Positions 1-7,637 of a stretch of DNA of 64,000 nucleotides are shown here, one piece after another. The notes under the pieces were generated by a model. It made no database searches and had not been told where the DNA came from. It was given only the letters and a program-made list of their open reading frames with translations. The translations under genes and the position numbers were made by a program. The first letter of the stretch is position 1; each line of letters opens with the position of its first letter. The DNA comes from Blautia sp. OF03-15BH (GTDB lineage Bacteria > Bacillota > Clostridia > Lachnospirales > Lachnospiraceae): assembly GCF_003463065.1 (NCBI RefSeq), contig NZ_QSCM01000005.1, positions 124,001 to 188,000 on the forward strand, written 5' to 3'.

Positions 1-1716
1 CTTGCCATGTCCCGCCCGGCCAGGGTCTGGCTGTTTGATCCGGATCTTACAGGGCTTTGTGAGTTCCGTCCCATGCAGAGCATCGGAAGCGGTCATGCCA
101 TGGGCTGGAGAGCCGGCATGGAGTTTACCATGATGGAGAAAACGGTCCGGGCAGAGTTTTCGGCAGCGGGAAGAAGTTTCCCGCCATATGGGGCAGGAAA
201 CAATCACAACACCTGGTATGCAGCTACCATGGTGGATGCCAGAGGCGTGGAGATCCCTTATGTAGACCGTGACGGAAAGGAGCTCAAGACGGTTTCCGAG
301 CGTTATTATCCGGCGGAGGGGCAGAAGTTTTTCCTCAAGGGCGGTGTCATTGACAATCCGAAGTATGAGTACCGCGGTCCGGAGACGTTGGATTTCGGCG
401 AGCTTATGAAGCGGGGCTATCAGCTTCCGTTTTATGCAGACTTGAGCCGTATGCCGGACAACGAACGCCGGGTGATCTGGGGCATGATGGTGGGGCAGGA
501 GGCTAAGACCAATGTGCCGATCTATAAGAATTACAATGACCGGGGCTTTGATCCGGCAAAGCATATGCTTCAGAGCTATGGAACCGGTTGGCAGTCAGCA
601 AACTTTCTGGAGCAGGAGCGTCAGTTTTTTGGAGCTCCCGGCGGGATCCTTCACAACTGGGATCTGATGACAAACATCGAGAATGTTTACGCTGCAGGTG
701 ACCAGCTTTATGCTTCTGACTGTGCCGGTTTTGCCTGTGCGACCGGTTATTACGCAGGCCGTAAGGCTGCGAAAGCCGCTTTGATGGCTGATTGGACTGC
801 CTACGATCCGGAAGACGTGAAAAAGGAGCAGAAACGCCTGTATGCCCCGCTTTTTGTGGATCCGGAAGAGGGGATGACCTGGAAAGAACTGAACATGGCG
901 ATCGCAAAAGCTATGCAGAACTACTGCGGAGGAGTAAAATGTGATGCGCTTCTCATGGAAGGCCTGGATCTTCTTACCACCTTTGAAAAAGAGATGGTGC
1001 CGAAGCTTTCCTGCCGGAATCCGCATGAGCTTATGCGGATCCATGAGGTTTTGGATATTCTTACGGTGGCAAAGATGGTACTTCATGCCAGTCTGGCACG
1101 GAAATCCAGTTCTGCCCCGCTTTGTTTTACGAGAAGTGACTATCCGGAGATGGATCCGGAGAAGGACCGTCACCACATCGCCATCCACCAGGAACATGGT
1201 GAGGTCAAAGTGAGAAAGGTACCGCTTGATTTCTTTGGTGAGCTGAAGACAGAATATGAGAAGCGAAACCAGGATTATATGGAAGAACTGAAGAGCCGGC
1301 ATGCGGTTCTGGAAAAAGATGTGGAAAAAGTGTTGGAGAATGGTCTTGAAAAACTGAGCGTCAAAGGCTGGGAAGGCGCCGGCTATGAGAAAGCCGGAGC
1401 TCTTGCAGAAGACATCACTGCTCCGGCAGAGGAAACGGCTTCCGCAGCCTTTGAACTGGAGGAGACCCCCTGCAGTGTCCGTCCCATTGTTTACCATCCG
1501 GATAAATGTATCGGATGCAGCCGCTGCGCTGCTGTCTGCCAGTGTGATGTCCTTTATCCCTCCCCGGAAAAGGGGCAGCACCCGGTAGTCATGTACCCCG
1601 GTGAGTGTTATTACTGCGGAGCCTGTGTTATGGTTTGTCCGAAAGATGCCATCGAACTGGTCCACCCGCTGATGAACCGTGCAAAATTTGTTCCGACGAG
1701 AAAGCTGGAAGAATAA
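1..1716 (+). CDS. Fumarate reductase/APS reductase-like flavoprotein fused to a 2[4Fe-4S] ferredoxin domain (5' partial)
   Basis: The reading frame is open to base 1, so the N-terminus with the main FAD-binding Rossmann motif lies outside the window; the ATG at base 7 is internal. The visible part starts with GSGHAMGWRAG, which matches the FAD-contacting GDG/MAWRAG region of the fumarate reductase/succinate dehydrogenase/AprA flavoprotein family. VYAAGD followed by GFACATGYYAGRKAA is the typical C-terminal FAD motif. A helical region (about residues 270-460) follows, then a C-terminal bacterial ferredoxin domain with two cluster motifs, CIGCSRCAAVC and CYYCGACVMVC. The likely role is a cytoplasmic electron-transfer oxidoreductase with built-in Fe-S wires; the substrate cannot be told. 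A strong hairpin terminator follows directly. Family assignment is firm, reaction unknown. Confidence 0.85.
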   Translation, partial: LAMSRPARVWLFDPDLTGLCEFRPMQSIGSGHAMGWRAGMEFTMMEKTVRAEFSAAGRSFPPYGAGNNHNTWYAATMVDARGVEIPYVDRDGKELKTVSERYYPAEGQKFFLKGGVIDNPKYEYRGPETLDFGELMKRGYQLPFYADLSRMPDNERRVIWGMMVGQEAKTNVPIYKNYNDRGFDPAKHMLQSYGTGWQSANFLEQERQFFGAPGGILHNWDLMTNIENVYAAGDQLYASDCAGFACATGYYAGRKAAKAALMADWTAYDPEDVKKEQKRLYAPLFVDPEEGMTWKELNMAIAKAMQNYCGGVKCDALLMEGLDLLTTFEKEMVPKLSCRNPHELMRIHEVLDILTVAKMVLHASLARKSSSAPLCFTRSDYPEMDPEKDRHHIAIHQEHGEVKVRKVPLDFFGELKTEYEKRNQDYMEELKSRHAVLEKDVEKVLENGLEKLSVKGWEGAGYEKAGALAEDITAPAEETASAAFELEETPCSVRPIVYHPDKCIGCSRCAAVCQCDVLYPSPEKGQHPVVMYPGECYYCGACVMVCPKDAIELVHPLMNRAKFVPTRKLEE

Positions 1717-1718
1717 AT

Positions 1719-1764
1719 AAAAAGCCTTTTGGATCCCTGAAAATGGAATCCAAGAGGCTTTTTT
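1719..1764. terminator. Bidirectional intrinsic terminator between convergent genes
   Basis: Arms AAAAAGCCTTTTGGATCC and its near-complement GGAATCCAAGAGGCTTTTT form a stem of about 18 bp around a short loop. Runs of A on the left and T on the right let it serve both the flavoprotein gene (+) and the MntP-like gene (-), whose stop lies at its edge. Confidence 0.85.
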
Positions 1765-2327
1765 CAGATGAAGAGCACCCTGCAGACCAGCCACAGGAGC
1801 AGCGCTCCATTGATGGAGCAAAGAACTTTTTCGCTGCGGACCCCGTTCCAGTAGCCGAAGGAAAATCCGCCTACAGCAGCCAGAAAACCTAAGGAGACTA
1901 CCCAGAAAAAGGAAAGGATAGAACTGTAGTAATACATGGTCATGCCGAGAAGCAGAGCTTCTGTGCTGGTCCGGAAGGAGAGCTGCGCACAACGTTCCAG
2001 ACTTAAGGGAGAAGATTTCCGTTCATCAGGAATGCCCGGGTTTCGAAGCCGCACAAACAACTGATAACCGATCAGGATCATCAGAAAGACGTAGACCGTT
2101 TTATAAATACGTTCCAGCAGATCAATCTGGAGATATTGTTTAACCCACCAGGGCAGAAGGATCCCGCAGACCTGCATGCAAAGCTGAACGACCAGAAAAA
2201 TTCCTCCCAGAGCAAAAATTTTCTTCTTCTTCAGACCGGACTGGGTAGCACCGGTTTCCATCATGATCACAAAAATATGAAGAGCAGTTCCCAGTCCCAC
2301 GAGAACACTCCATAAAACAGTCGACAA
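1764..2327 (-). CDS. MntP-like (DUF204-type) small membrane protein with altered key acidic residues
   Basis: A protein of about 187 residues with six hydrophobic segments. It shows the internal two-repeat pattern of MntP manganese exporters: a first half with GLGTALHIFVIMMETGAT and a second half with TSTEALLLGM, aligning with the ATSxDAxAVG repeat of MntP. The Asp expected in each repeat appears as His and Glu here, so metal export cannot be assumed. I prefer a TTG start at 2327: it sits 8 nt after a clear AGGAGG, whereas the upstream GTG at 2336 overlaps that ribosome site. The gene is followed by a TetR-type operator region and a tetR gene in the same direction, suggesting it is the regulator's target. 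Family call is by pattern only. Confidence 0.5.
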   Translation of the reverse strand: MSTVLWSVLVGLGTALHIFVIMMETGATQSGLKKKKIFALGGIFLVVQLCMQVCGILLPWWVKQYLQIDLLERIYKTVYVFLMILIGYQLFVRLRNPGIPDERKSSPLSLERCAQLSFRTSTEALLLGMTMYYYSSILSFFWVVSLGFLAAVGGFSFGYWNGVRSEKVLCSINGALLLWLVCRVLFI

Positions 2328-2376
2328 AGACAGCACCTCCTAGACAGTTTCACTTCATAATATGCTTCTTATTATG

Positions 2377-2467
2377 TATGACAGCGAAGAGTGAAAACAG
2401 CATTAAAATAGAAAAACTGTCATAAAGATATGACAGAAACAGGAAAATGTCATGTGGGCAAATGACA
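2377..2467. promoter_or_regulatory. Cluster of TGTCAT/ATGACA operator-like repeats upstream of the MntP-like gene
   Basis: A perfect 8-bp inverted repeat CTGTCATA-N4-TATGACAG lies at 2417-2436. A further TATGACAG is at 2377-2384, and a looser pair TGTCAT ... ATGACA at 2448-2467. All are between the tetR gene and the MntP-like gene. The size and symmetry fit a TetR-family operator; binding by the neighbouring TetR is inference. Confidence 0.6.
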
Positions 2468-2541
2468 AAATTTTAAAAGTGCAACTTTTCTTTTCTTTCA
2501 CATTCTGTAAAATAAAAACTGCATGAGGAAACAAAAGGCTT

Positions 2542-3108
2542 TCACCTGGAAAGCTTCGGAGAGAGAAGATCACTGAGTGAACTGGAAACAAGCAGCTCAT
2601 AAACTTCCATGATCTGATCCACAGGAATTTCCGGTGATTCGACCAGCCATTTGGTAAGTACAAAGAGAAAGTTGTTGATGTAATATTCTGTGATGTTTTC
2701 CGCAGTCAGAAACGGATGCTTCGGTTCTCCGATCCTTTCCCGGATGATGGGGAGAAGAAAATCGTGCATGCTTCGACCAAGGATATCCCGGAAGGAATTC
2801 TGAGAGGAGCGCATGATCTCCCGACGGTAAAAAGCAGAGTCTTTCTGGATCGCAACGATCATAAAATGAAATGCTTCTTTTACCAAACCGCTCTGAAGAA
2901 AAGGACGCATAGGTTCCAGGACTTCATGAGTAAAAATGTATTCAACCACTTCGTACTTATCCTGAAAATAATTGTAAAAGGTAGGACGCATCAGTCCCAC
3001 TTCATCTGTAATTTCCTTGATGCGGATTCTGTCCAGGTCTTTTGTCTTCAGAAGATTTTTTAATCCTTCGGCAATCAGACGGGCAGTTGTTTCGTTATTG
3101 GACAGCAT
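2542..3108 (-). CDS. TetR/AcrR-family transcriptional regulator
   Basis: 188 residues. The N-terminal helix-turn-helix spans about residues 8-55 (IRIKEITDEVGLMRPTFYNYFQDK, the TetR recognition helix pattern ending in the FYNYFQDK signature). The C-terminal ligand-binding half ends in a helix bundle with NFLFVLTKWLVES, as in the TetR_C_8/DhaS-like subgroup. ATG at 3108 follows GGGAGGT. It probably represses or activates the downstream same-strand MntP-like gene through the palindromic octamers at 2377-2467, and may also act on the divergent radical SAM gene, whose promoter carries its own dyad. Ligand unknown. Confidence 0.85.
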   Translation of the reverse strand: MLSNNETTARLIAEGLKNLLKTKDLDRIRIKEITDEVGLMRPTFYNYFQDKYEVVEYIFTHEVLEPMRPFLQSGLVKEAFHFMIVAIQKDSAFYRREIMRSSQNSFRDILGRSMHDFLLPIIRERIGEPKHPFLTAENITEYYINNFLFVLTKWLVESPEIPVDQIMEVYELLVSSSLSDLLSPKLSR

Positions 3109-3233
3109 AAGACCTCCCTCAAAAAGTAAAGCAAACAGAAGTCAGTAGTTATCAGTTTAGCATGTTTTGCGTAAAAAGCAAACAAAAAGTACTGTTTTTG
3201 TCGAAGAGGAAGGGTAAAGAAATCATATGTTTT

Positions 3234-3278
3234 CCATAAGAAACCGATATTTGACATACGGTCTTATGGCTGTATGAT
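3234..3278 (+). promoter_or_regulatory. SigA promoter with overlapping operator-like dyad for the radical SAM gene
   Basis: TTGACA at 3251-3256 and TATGAT at 3273-3278, with 16 bp between. An inverted repeat CCATAAG (3234-3240) / CTTATGG (3263-3269), with inner ACCG/CGGT arms, encloses the -35 hexamer. A repressor bound there would occlude the promoter. The regulator is unknown; TetR divergent to it is a candidate, although the sequence differs from the octamers at 2377-2467. Confidence 0.7.
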
Positions 3279-3339
3279 AAAATATATTTGAAAATAATCG
3301 CGGAGCTTTTTCCGCAATTTCCAGGAGGTTGAAAAGAGA

Positions 3340-4713
3340 ATGAAAGTTATTGATGCTGTAAAGAATACTGCTTTTACCACTGCGATCAACTCAGGATTGA
3401 AGTATCTGGAAAAAGATCCGGAGGTTAATATACCAAAACTGATGAGTCTGGTAGATAAGGCTGCCCCGGAAGGCTGGTATGAAAGTGCCAGAGATATGAT
3501 CCGGAAAGCCATTAAGGAGAAAGGAAACTGGTATGATCTGATCATGAAGATCTATCAGCTGGATCCCGGCGTGAGAAAAGCCTTCTTCCAGAACTTTATC
3601 GTGAATGCATCCCTGAAAGGATCTGCGATCCATCAGGATATCATGGCAAAAGAGGACTGTAACGTTCCCTGGGCCATCCTTCTTGATCCGACATCTGCCT
3701 GTAACCTGCACTGCACCGGCTGTTGGGCTGCAGAGTATGGTCATAAACTGAATCTGGATCTGGAGACTATTGATAACATCGTAAAACAGGGCAAAGAGCT
3801 TGGTATTTATATGTATATCTATACCGGCGGAGAGCCTCTGGTCCGTAAGAAAGATATTATCACTCTCTGTGAGCGTCATCCGGACTGTGAGTTTCTTTCC
3901 TTTACAAATGGTACACTGATCGATGAACAGTTCTGTCAGGAACTGCTCCGCGTCAAGAACTTCGTTCCGGCCATCAGTCTGGAAGGCTTTGAGGCTGCCA
4001 ACGACGGCCGCCGCGGCGAAGGTGTGTATGACAAAGTAAAACATGCCATGAAGCTTCTGAAAGACCATAAGCTGCCGTTTGGTATTTCCACCTGTTATAC
4101 CAGTGCCAACTACCAGGATATCACCAGCGAAGAGTTTTTCGATATGATGATCGAAGACGGTGCGCTGTTTGCATGGTTCTTCCATTATATGCCCGTTGGA
4201 AACGATGCGGTTCCCGAACTGATGCCCAACCCGGATCAGCGTGAGACGGTTTACCGCCGGATCCGTGAATATCGGAAAACAAAATCCATTTTCACCATGG
4301 ATTTCCAGAACGATGCAGAGTTTGTACATGGCTGTATAGCCGGCGGTCGTTATTATCTGCATATCAATGCAGCCGGAGATGTGGATCCCTGTGTATTCAT
4401 CCACTATTCCAACTGCAATATCCATGAGCATACCCTGCTGGAAGCTTTAAAGAGCCCGCTCTTCATGGCTTATCACAGAGCACAGCCCTTTAATGACAAC
4501 ATGTTCCAGCCTTGTCCGATGCTTGAAAACTCCGGCCGGATCACGGAACTTGTCAATGCTTCCGGTGCAAAGTCCACCGATCCTCAGTCTCCTGAGACTC
4601 CGGAACACCTTTGCGGCAAGACCAAAGCCTACGCTGAAGCCTGGGCTCCCAGAGCCGAAAAACTCTGGAAAGAGCGCCAGGAAGAGATTGCGGCGAAAAA
4701 GGCGGCAAAATAA
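3340..4713 (+). CDS. Radical SAM/SPASM-domain protein, peptide- or protein-modifying type
   Basis: 457 residues, cytoplasmic. A helical N-terminal region of about 105 residues precedes the radical SAM core. The cluster ligands are CNLHCTGC (C121, C125, C128), and GGEPL follows (YTGGEPLVRKKD). The C-terminal part has the extra cysteine set expected of a SPASM region (HGCIAGG, DPCVFIHYSNC, QPCPMLEN), implying auxiliary Fe-S clusters. ATG at 3340 follows CAGGAGG. The gene converges with the sulfatase-maturase gene (19-bp gap) but is a different subfamily, because the CxxxCxxC lies far from the N-terminus and the anSME PASSLCN motif is absent. Substrate unknown; there is no nearby precursor-peptide gene that I can see. 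Confidence 0.8.
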   Translation: MKVIDAVKNTAFTTAINSGLKYLEKDPEVNIPKLMSLVDKAAPEGWYESARDMIRKAIKEKGNWYDLIMKIYQLDPGVRKAFFQNFIVNASLKGSAIHQDIMAKEDCNVPWAILLDPTSACNLHCTGCWAAEYGHKLNLDLETIDNIVKQGKELGIYMYIYTGGEPLVRKKDIITLCERHPDCEFLSFTNGTLIDEQFCQELLRVKNFVPAISLEGFEAANDGRRGEGVYDKVKHAMKLLKDHKLPFGISTCYTSANYQDITSEEFFDMMIEDGALFAWFFHYMPVGNDAVPELMPNPDQRETVYRRIREYRKTKSIFTMDFQNDAEFVHGCIAGGRYYLHINAAGDVDPCVFIHYSNCNIHEHTLLEALKSPLFMAYHRAQPFNDNMFQPCPMLENSGRITELVNASGAKSTDPQSPETPEHLCGKTKAYAEAWAPRAEKLWKERQEEIAAKKAAK

Positions 4714-4732
4714 TCGGCCGGAATCGATCCGG

Positions 4733-5854
4733 TTATTTACGAGGGAGAAATTGTGAAGCAATCTCACGGATCGTATCACCACAGGCATCAAAGAACATCC
4801 GGTATCCCTCGCAGAAGTAATTATGGTAAAGACCGGTTGCAGGATCCAGATCTCGGCTTCGCTGGCAGCCGCCCCTGCAGAGTATATAGTGGGGGCAGGC
4901 AGCACAGCCTTCCGGGATTTTCCTGGAACGGCTGATGAAGCCGATTTCTTCTCTCTTTTTATCGATCACATCTAGAAGATCCTGATTAAAATTTCCCAGA
5001 CGATAATCATCCAGCATATAAAAATCACAGGGATAGACGCTTCCATCGGCTTCTACGACATACTGAAGTCCACAGATTCCCCGCTGTTCACAGGCCTCGG
5101 CCTGATAGCCGGCGGCCAGGGCGACGTAGTTTTCAAAGGTCCGGATGAAGGGCTGACGTCCCTTTTTAAGGTCTTTGTACCATAACCGGAAAAGCCGGAT
5201 CAGAAAAGAGCCGTACTGCTCCGGAGTCAGAGCATACGGAGTTTTTTCATGTCCTTCCTCCATGGGATCCAGACAGGGAATGTACTGCTGGTAATGCCAG
5301 CCGTTTTTCCGGTATTCTTCATAGACTTCCTCAATGTGCTCTGCGACATCAGAAGTGACTACCGTAAGAATGTTATAATCTACTTCATATTGATCCATAA
5401 GCTTTGCCGCATGTCTGACCCGGGCATAAGTATCGTTGCCGGTTTTGTCATGTCGGTGGGCATTATGGATCTTTTCTGTTCCGTCAATGGAAAGCCCTAC
5501 GAGAAAATGATGTTCCTTTAAAAACTGACACCATGCTTCATCCAGAGCAAAGCCGTTCGTCTGAAGAGCATTGGAGACAGAGATCTGGTGTTTGTTATAC
5601 TGCCTCTGATACTCCATGGCTTTTTGGAAAAAATCCAGTCCCCGGAGCGTAGGCTCGCCGCCCTGATAGGCATAGGCAGCAGAACCCTCTGCCCGGAGAA
5701 GTGTCCGGCGGATCACATTTTTCAATGTCGTTTCCGCCATAAAACCATAAGAAGAAATTTCACGTTTGCTGGCTTCATCACAGTAAAAACAATAATCACA
5801 GCTCATGTTGCAGAGGCTGGAGGCTGGCTTTAAAAGTACGCTGATCGGTGGCAT
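4733..5854 (-). CDS. Anaerobic sulfatase-maturating enzyme (anSME), radical SAM/SPASM
   Basis: 373 residues. It converts the active-site Cys (or Ser) of sulfatases into C-alpha-formylglycine in the cytoplasm. The N-terminus MPPISVLLKPASSLCN is the anSME signature, with cluster ligands C15, C19 and C22 in CNMSCDYC, then QGGEPTLRG. C-terminal cysteines in CGLQYVVEADGSVYPCD and CAACPHYILCRGGC supply the two auxiliary clusters. Start chosen at 5854: AAAGGAG lies 9 nt upstream, whereas the ATG at 5887 has no ribosome site. It is divergent from the Cys-type sulfatase starting at 6003, an ideal substrate, and a second Cys-type sulfatase lies at 15881. Very secure family call. Confidence 0.95.
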   Translation of the reverse strand: MPPISVLLKPASSLCNMSCDYCFYCDEASKREISSYGFMAETTLKNVIRRTLLRAEGSAAYAYQGGEPTLRGLDFFQKAMEYQRQYNKHQISVSNALQTNGFALDEAWCQFLKEHHFLVGLSIDGTEKIHNAHRHDKTGNDTYARVRHAAKLMDQYEVDYNILTVVTSDVAEHIEEVYEEYRKNGWHYQQYIPCLDPMEEGHEKTPYALTPEQYGSFLIRLFRLWYKDLKKGRQPFIRTFENYVALAAGYQAEACEQRGICGLQYVVEADGSVYPCDFYMLDDYRLGNFNQDLLDVIDKKREEIGFISRSRKIPEGCAACPHYILCRGGCQRSRDLDPATGLYHNYFCEGYRMFFDACGDTIREIASQFLPRK

Positions 5855-5939
5855 AAAATGAGACTCCTTTCGGGGATAGGTAACCATGTACTCAGTATAA
5901 GACTTGTGTGAGAAAATGACAACAAGCTTTGCAGATTGT

Positions 5940-5968
5940 TTGACTTTTACAGGGAAGTCTGGGATAAT
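5940..5968 (+). promoter_or_regulatory. SigA promoter of the sulfatase gene
   Basis: TTGACT at 5940-5945, 17-bp spacer, GATAAT at 5963-5968. It lies 34 bp upstream of the chosen sulfatase ATG, inside the region divergent to the maturase gene. Confidence 0.75.
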
Positions 5969-6002
5969 GTTGACAGAAAAACAAGAGTGGGGGAAGGTAA
6001 AA

Positions 6003-7496
6003 ATGAATCAAAAACCAAATGTGATCTATATCCTTGCGGATGACATGGGATATGGTGATATCAGCGCTTTCAATGAGAATTGCCCTTTTAAAACACCGAA
6101 TTTTGATGCCATGTGTGAAAATGGTCTGCGGTTTACGGATGCGCATGCGTCTTCCGCTGTGTGTACGCCGTCCAGATACAGCATCCTGACCGGCCGCTAT
6201 AACTGGCGGTCAAGACTGAAATCCTCTGTGGTGGGGGGATATTCGGAGCCACTTCTGGAGAAAGGAAGAAAAACAGTAGCGGACCTTTTCCGGGAACAGG
6301 GCTATCATACGGCAATGGTAGGCAAATGGCATCTGGGAATGAATTTCGCGAAAACGCCGGAGTTTACGGAACTGCCGGATTTTGATGCCTGCAAGGGAGT
6401 GGATTACGGTGCGCCCATCCAGGATTCTCCGGTGGCAAATGGTTTTGACTATTTCTTTGGGATCAGCGCTTCTCTGGATATGCCACCCTATATTTATATT
6501 GAGAACGACCGCTTTACAGAGCTTCCGGATAGGGAGACGATAGGAAAAGGAAAGAAATACTGGAGAAAAGGCCTGACCGGAAAAAATTTTCATCATGAGC
6601 ATGTGCTGGATGAACTGACGGATAAAGTCCTTGAGAAGATCGAAGAGTACAAGGAAGAGCCTTTCTTCCTGTATTTCCCCATGCCGGCACCGCATACACC
6701 GATCCTTCCGGCACCGGAATTCCAGGGAAAATCGGGAACCAATGAATACGGAGATTTTGTCCTTCACTGCGACCATGTAGTAGGAAGAGTTGTGGAAAAA
6801 CTGAAAGAGACCGGTCTTTTTGAGAATACGATCGTGATCTATACTTCAGACAACGGCTGTTCTCCCATGGCAAACTTTGAAGAGCTGAAAGCAAAAGGCC
6901 ATAATCCCAGTTATGTGTTCCGTGGAACAAAAGCGGACATCTATGAGGGAGGTCATCGGATCCCGCTGATCGTACAGTGGCCGGAAGCGATCAAAGCTGG
7001 GGGCAGCTGTGACCGGATCGTCTGCCTGTCCGATCTGATGGCAACCATGGCAGATGTCCTGGATGTGAAACTTCCCGACACCTGTGCGGAGGACAGCGTG
7101 AGCAATCTGCCGCTCTGGAAGGATCCGGAGGGAGCAGAAGTGAGAAAGGATATCGTGCATCAGAGCATCGATGGTTCTCTGTCTATCCGCCGTGGACAGT
7201 ACAAACTGGAACTCTGCCCGGGTTCCGGCGGCTGGTCTGATCCGGTTCCTGGAAAAGAGGATCCGGAGGCACCCAGATTCCAGCTCTATGATCTTTCTGT
7301 GGATATCAGTGAGCGCCGGAATGTCATTGAAGAGCATCTGGAACTTGCCAGTGAACTCAAAGAGATCCTGAAAGGCTATATTGAAAATGGCCGCAGTACA
7401 CCGGGGGCACCCCAGTCCAACAACGGACAGCGGATCTGGGATACCATCGGATGGTTGGATGAGGAAGATAACGGCAGGATCAAGATTTACAAATAG
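6003..7496 (+). CDS. Cys-type arylsulfatase family enzyme (S1), cytoplasmic
   Basis: 497 residues from the ATG at 6003, which follows GGGGGAAGG; an in-frame ATG at 5904 lies before the promoter and is rejected. The start NVIYILADDMGYGD holds the metal-binding Asp pair. The formylglycine motif is C54-T-P-S-R within SSAVCTPSRYSILTGRY. GKWHLG, HTPILPAP and YTSDNGC are further S1 sulfatase landmarks. No signal peptide is present, so it should act on imported sulfated sugars. It needs the divergent anSME at 4733-5854 to be active. Closest in style to N-acetylgalactosamine-6-sulfatase/arylsulfatase A-like enzymes, but the sulfated position cannot be read from sequence alone. Confidence 0.92.
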   Translation: MNQKPNVIYILADDMGYGDISAFNENCPFKTPNFDAMCENGLRFTDAHASSAVCTPSRYSILTGRYNWRSRLKSSVVGGYSEPLLEKGRKTVADLFREQGYHTAMVGKWHLGMNFAKTPEFTELPDFDACKGVDYGAPIQDSPVANGFDYFFGISASLDMPPYIYIENDRFTELPDRETIGKGKKYWRKGLTGKNFHHEHVLDELTDKVLEKIEEYKEEPFFLYFPMPAPHTPILPAPEFQGKSGTNEYGDFVLHCDHVVGRVVEKLKETGLFENTIVIYTSDNGCSPMANFEELKAKGHNPSYVFRGTKADIYEGGHRIPLIVQWPEAIKAGGSCDRIVCLSDLMATMADVLDVKLPDTCAEDSVSNLPLWKDPEGAEVRKDIVHQSIDGSLSIRRGQYKLELCPGSGGWSDPVPGKEDPEAPRFQLYDLSVDISERRNVIEEHLELASELKEILKGYIENGRSTPGAPQSNNGQRIWDTIGWLDEEDNGRIKIYK

Positions 7497-7505
7497 GATG
7501 ATGCC

Positions 7506-7552
7506 GGGGTCAAAAAGCCATTCATGCTTGCATGCCAAGGCTTTTTGACCCC
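7506..7552. repeat. Palindromic intergenic repeat with GGGGTCAAAA ends (copy 1), also terminator-like
   Basis: Perfect 14-bp arms GGGGTCAAAAAGCC (7506-7519) and GGCTTTTTGACCCC (7539-7552) around an inner CATGCTTGCATG apex. It is preceded by ATGATGCC. The copy at 19102-19157 shares the GGGTCAAAA end, the CATGCAAGCATG apex and the flanking ATGATG, so this is a dispersed repeat family. Here it sits just after the sulfatase stop and may end transcription. Confidence 0.7.
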
Positions 7553-7592
7553 AGGATCTGCCAAATATGAAAAAGTAAGCAATTTACGCAGT

Positions 7593-7637
7593 AAAACAGC
7601 GGCTTGTGCTCATTCATAGACACAAGCCGCTGTTTTT
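7593..7637. terminator. Terminator of the glycerate kinase gene, likely bidirectional
   Basis: AAAACAGCGGCTTGTG (7593-7608) pairs perfectly with CACAAGCCGCTGTTTT. A/T runs lie on both sides, and the right arm touches the kinase stop codon on the minus strand. Confidence 0.85.

Noticed and set aside
595..1992. 465-codon minus-strand reading frame
   Set aside because: It lies opposite the flavoprotein, crosses a terminator, has no ribosome site and encodes no recognisable protein; it is a shadow frame.
3391..4431. 346-codon minus-strand reading frame opposite the radical SAM gene
   Set aside because: A shadow of a well-supported gene, with no start signal.
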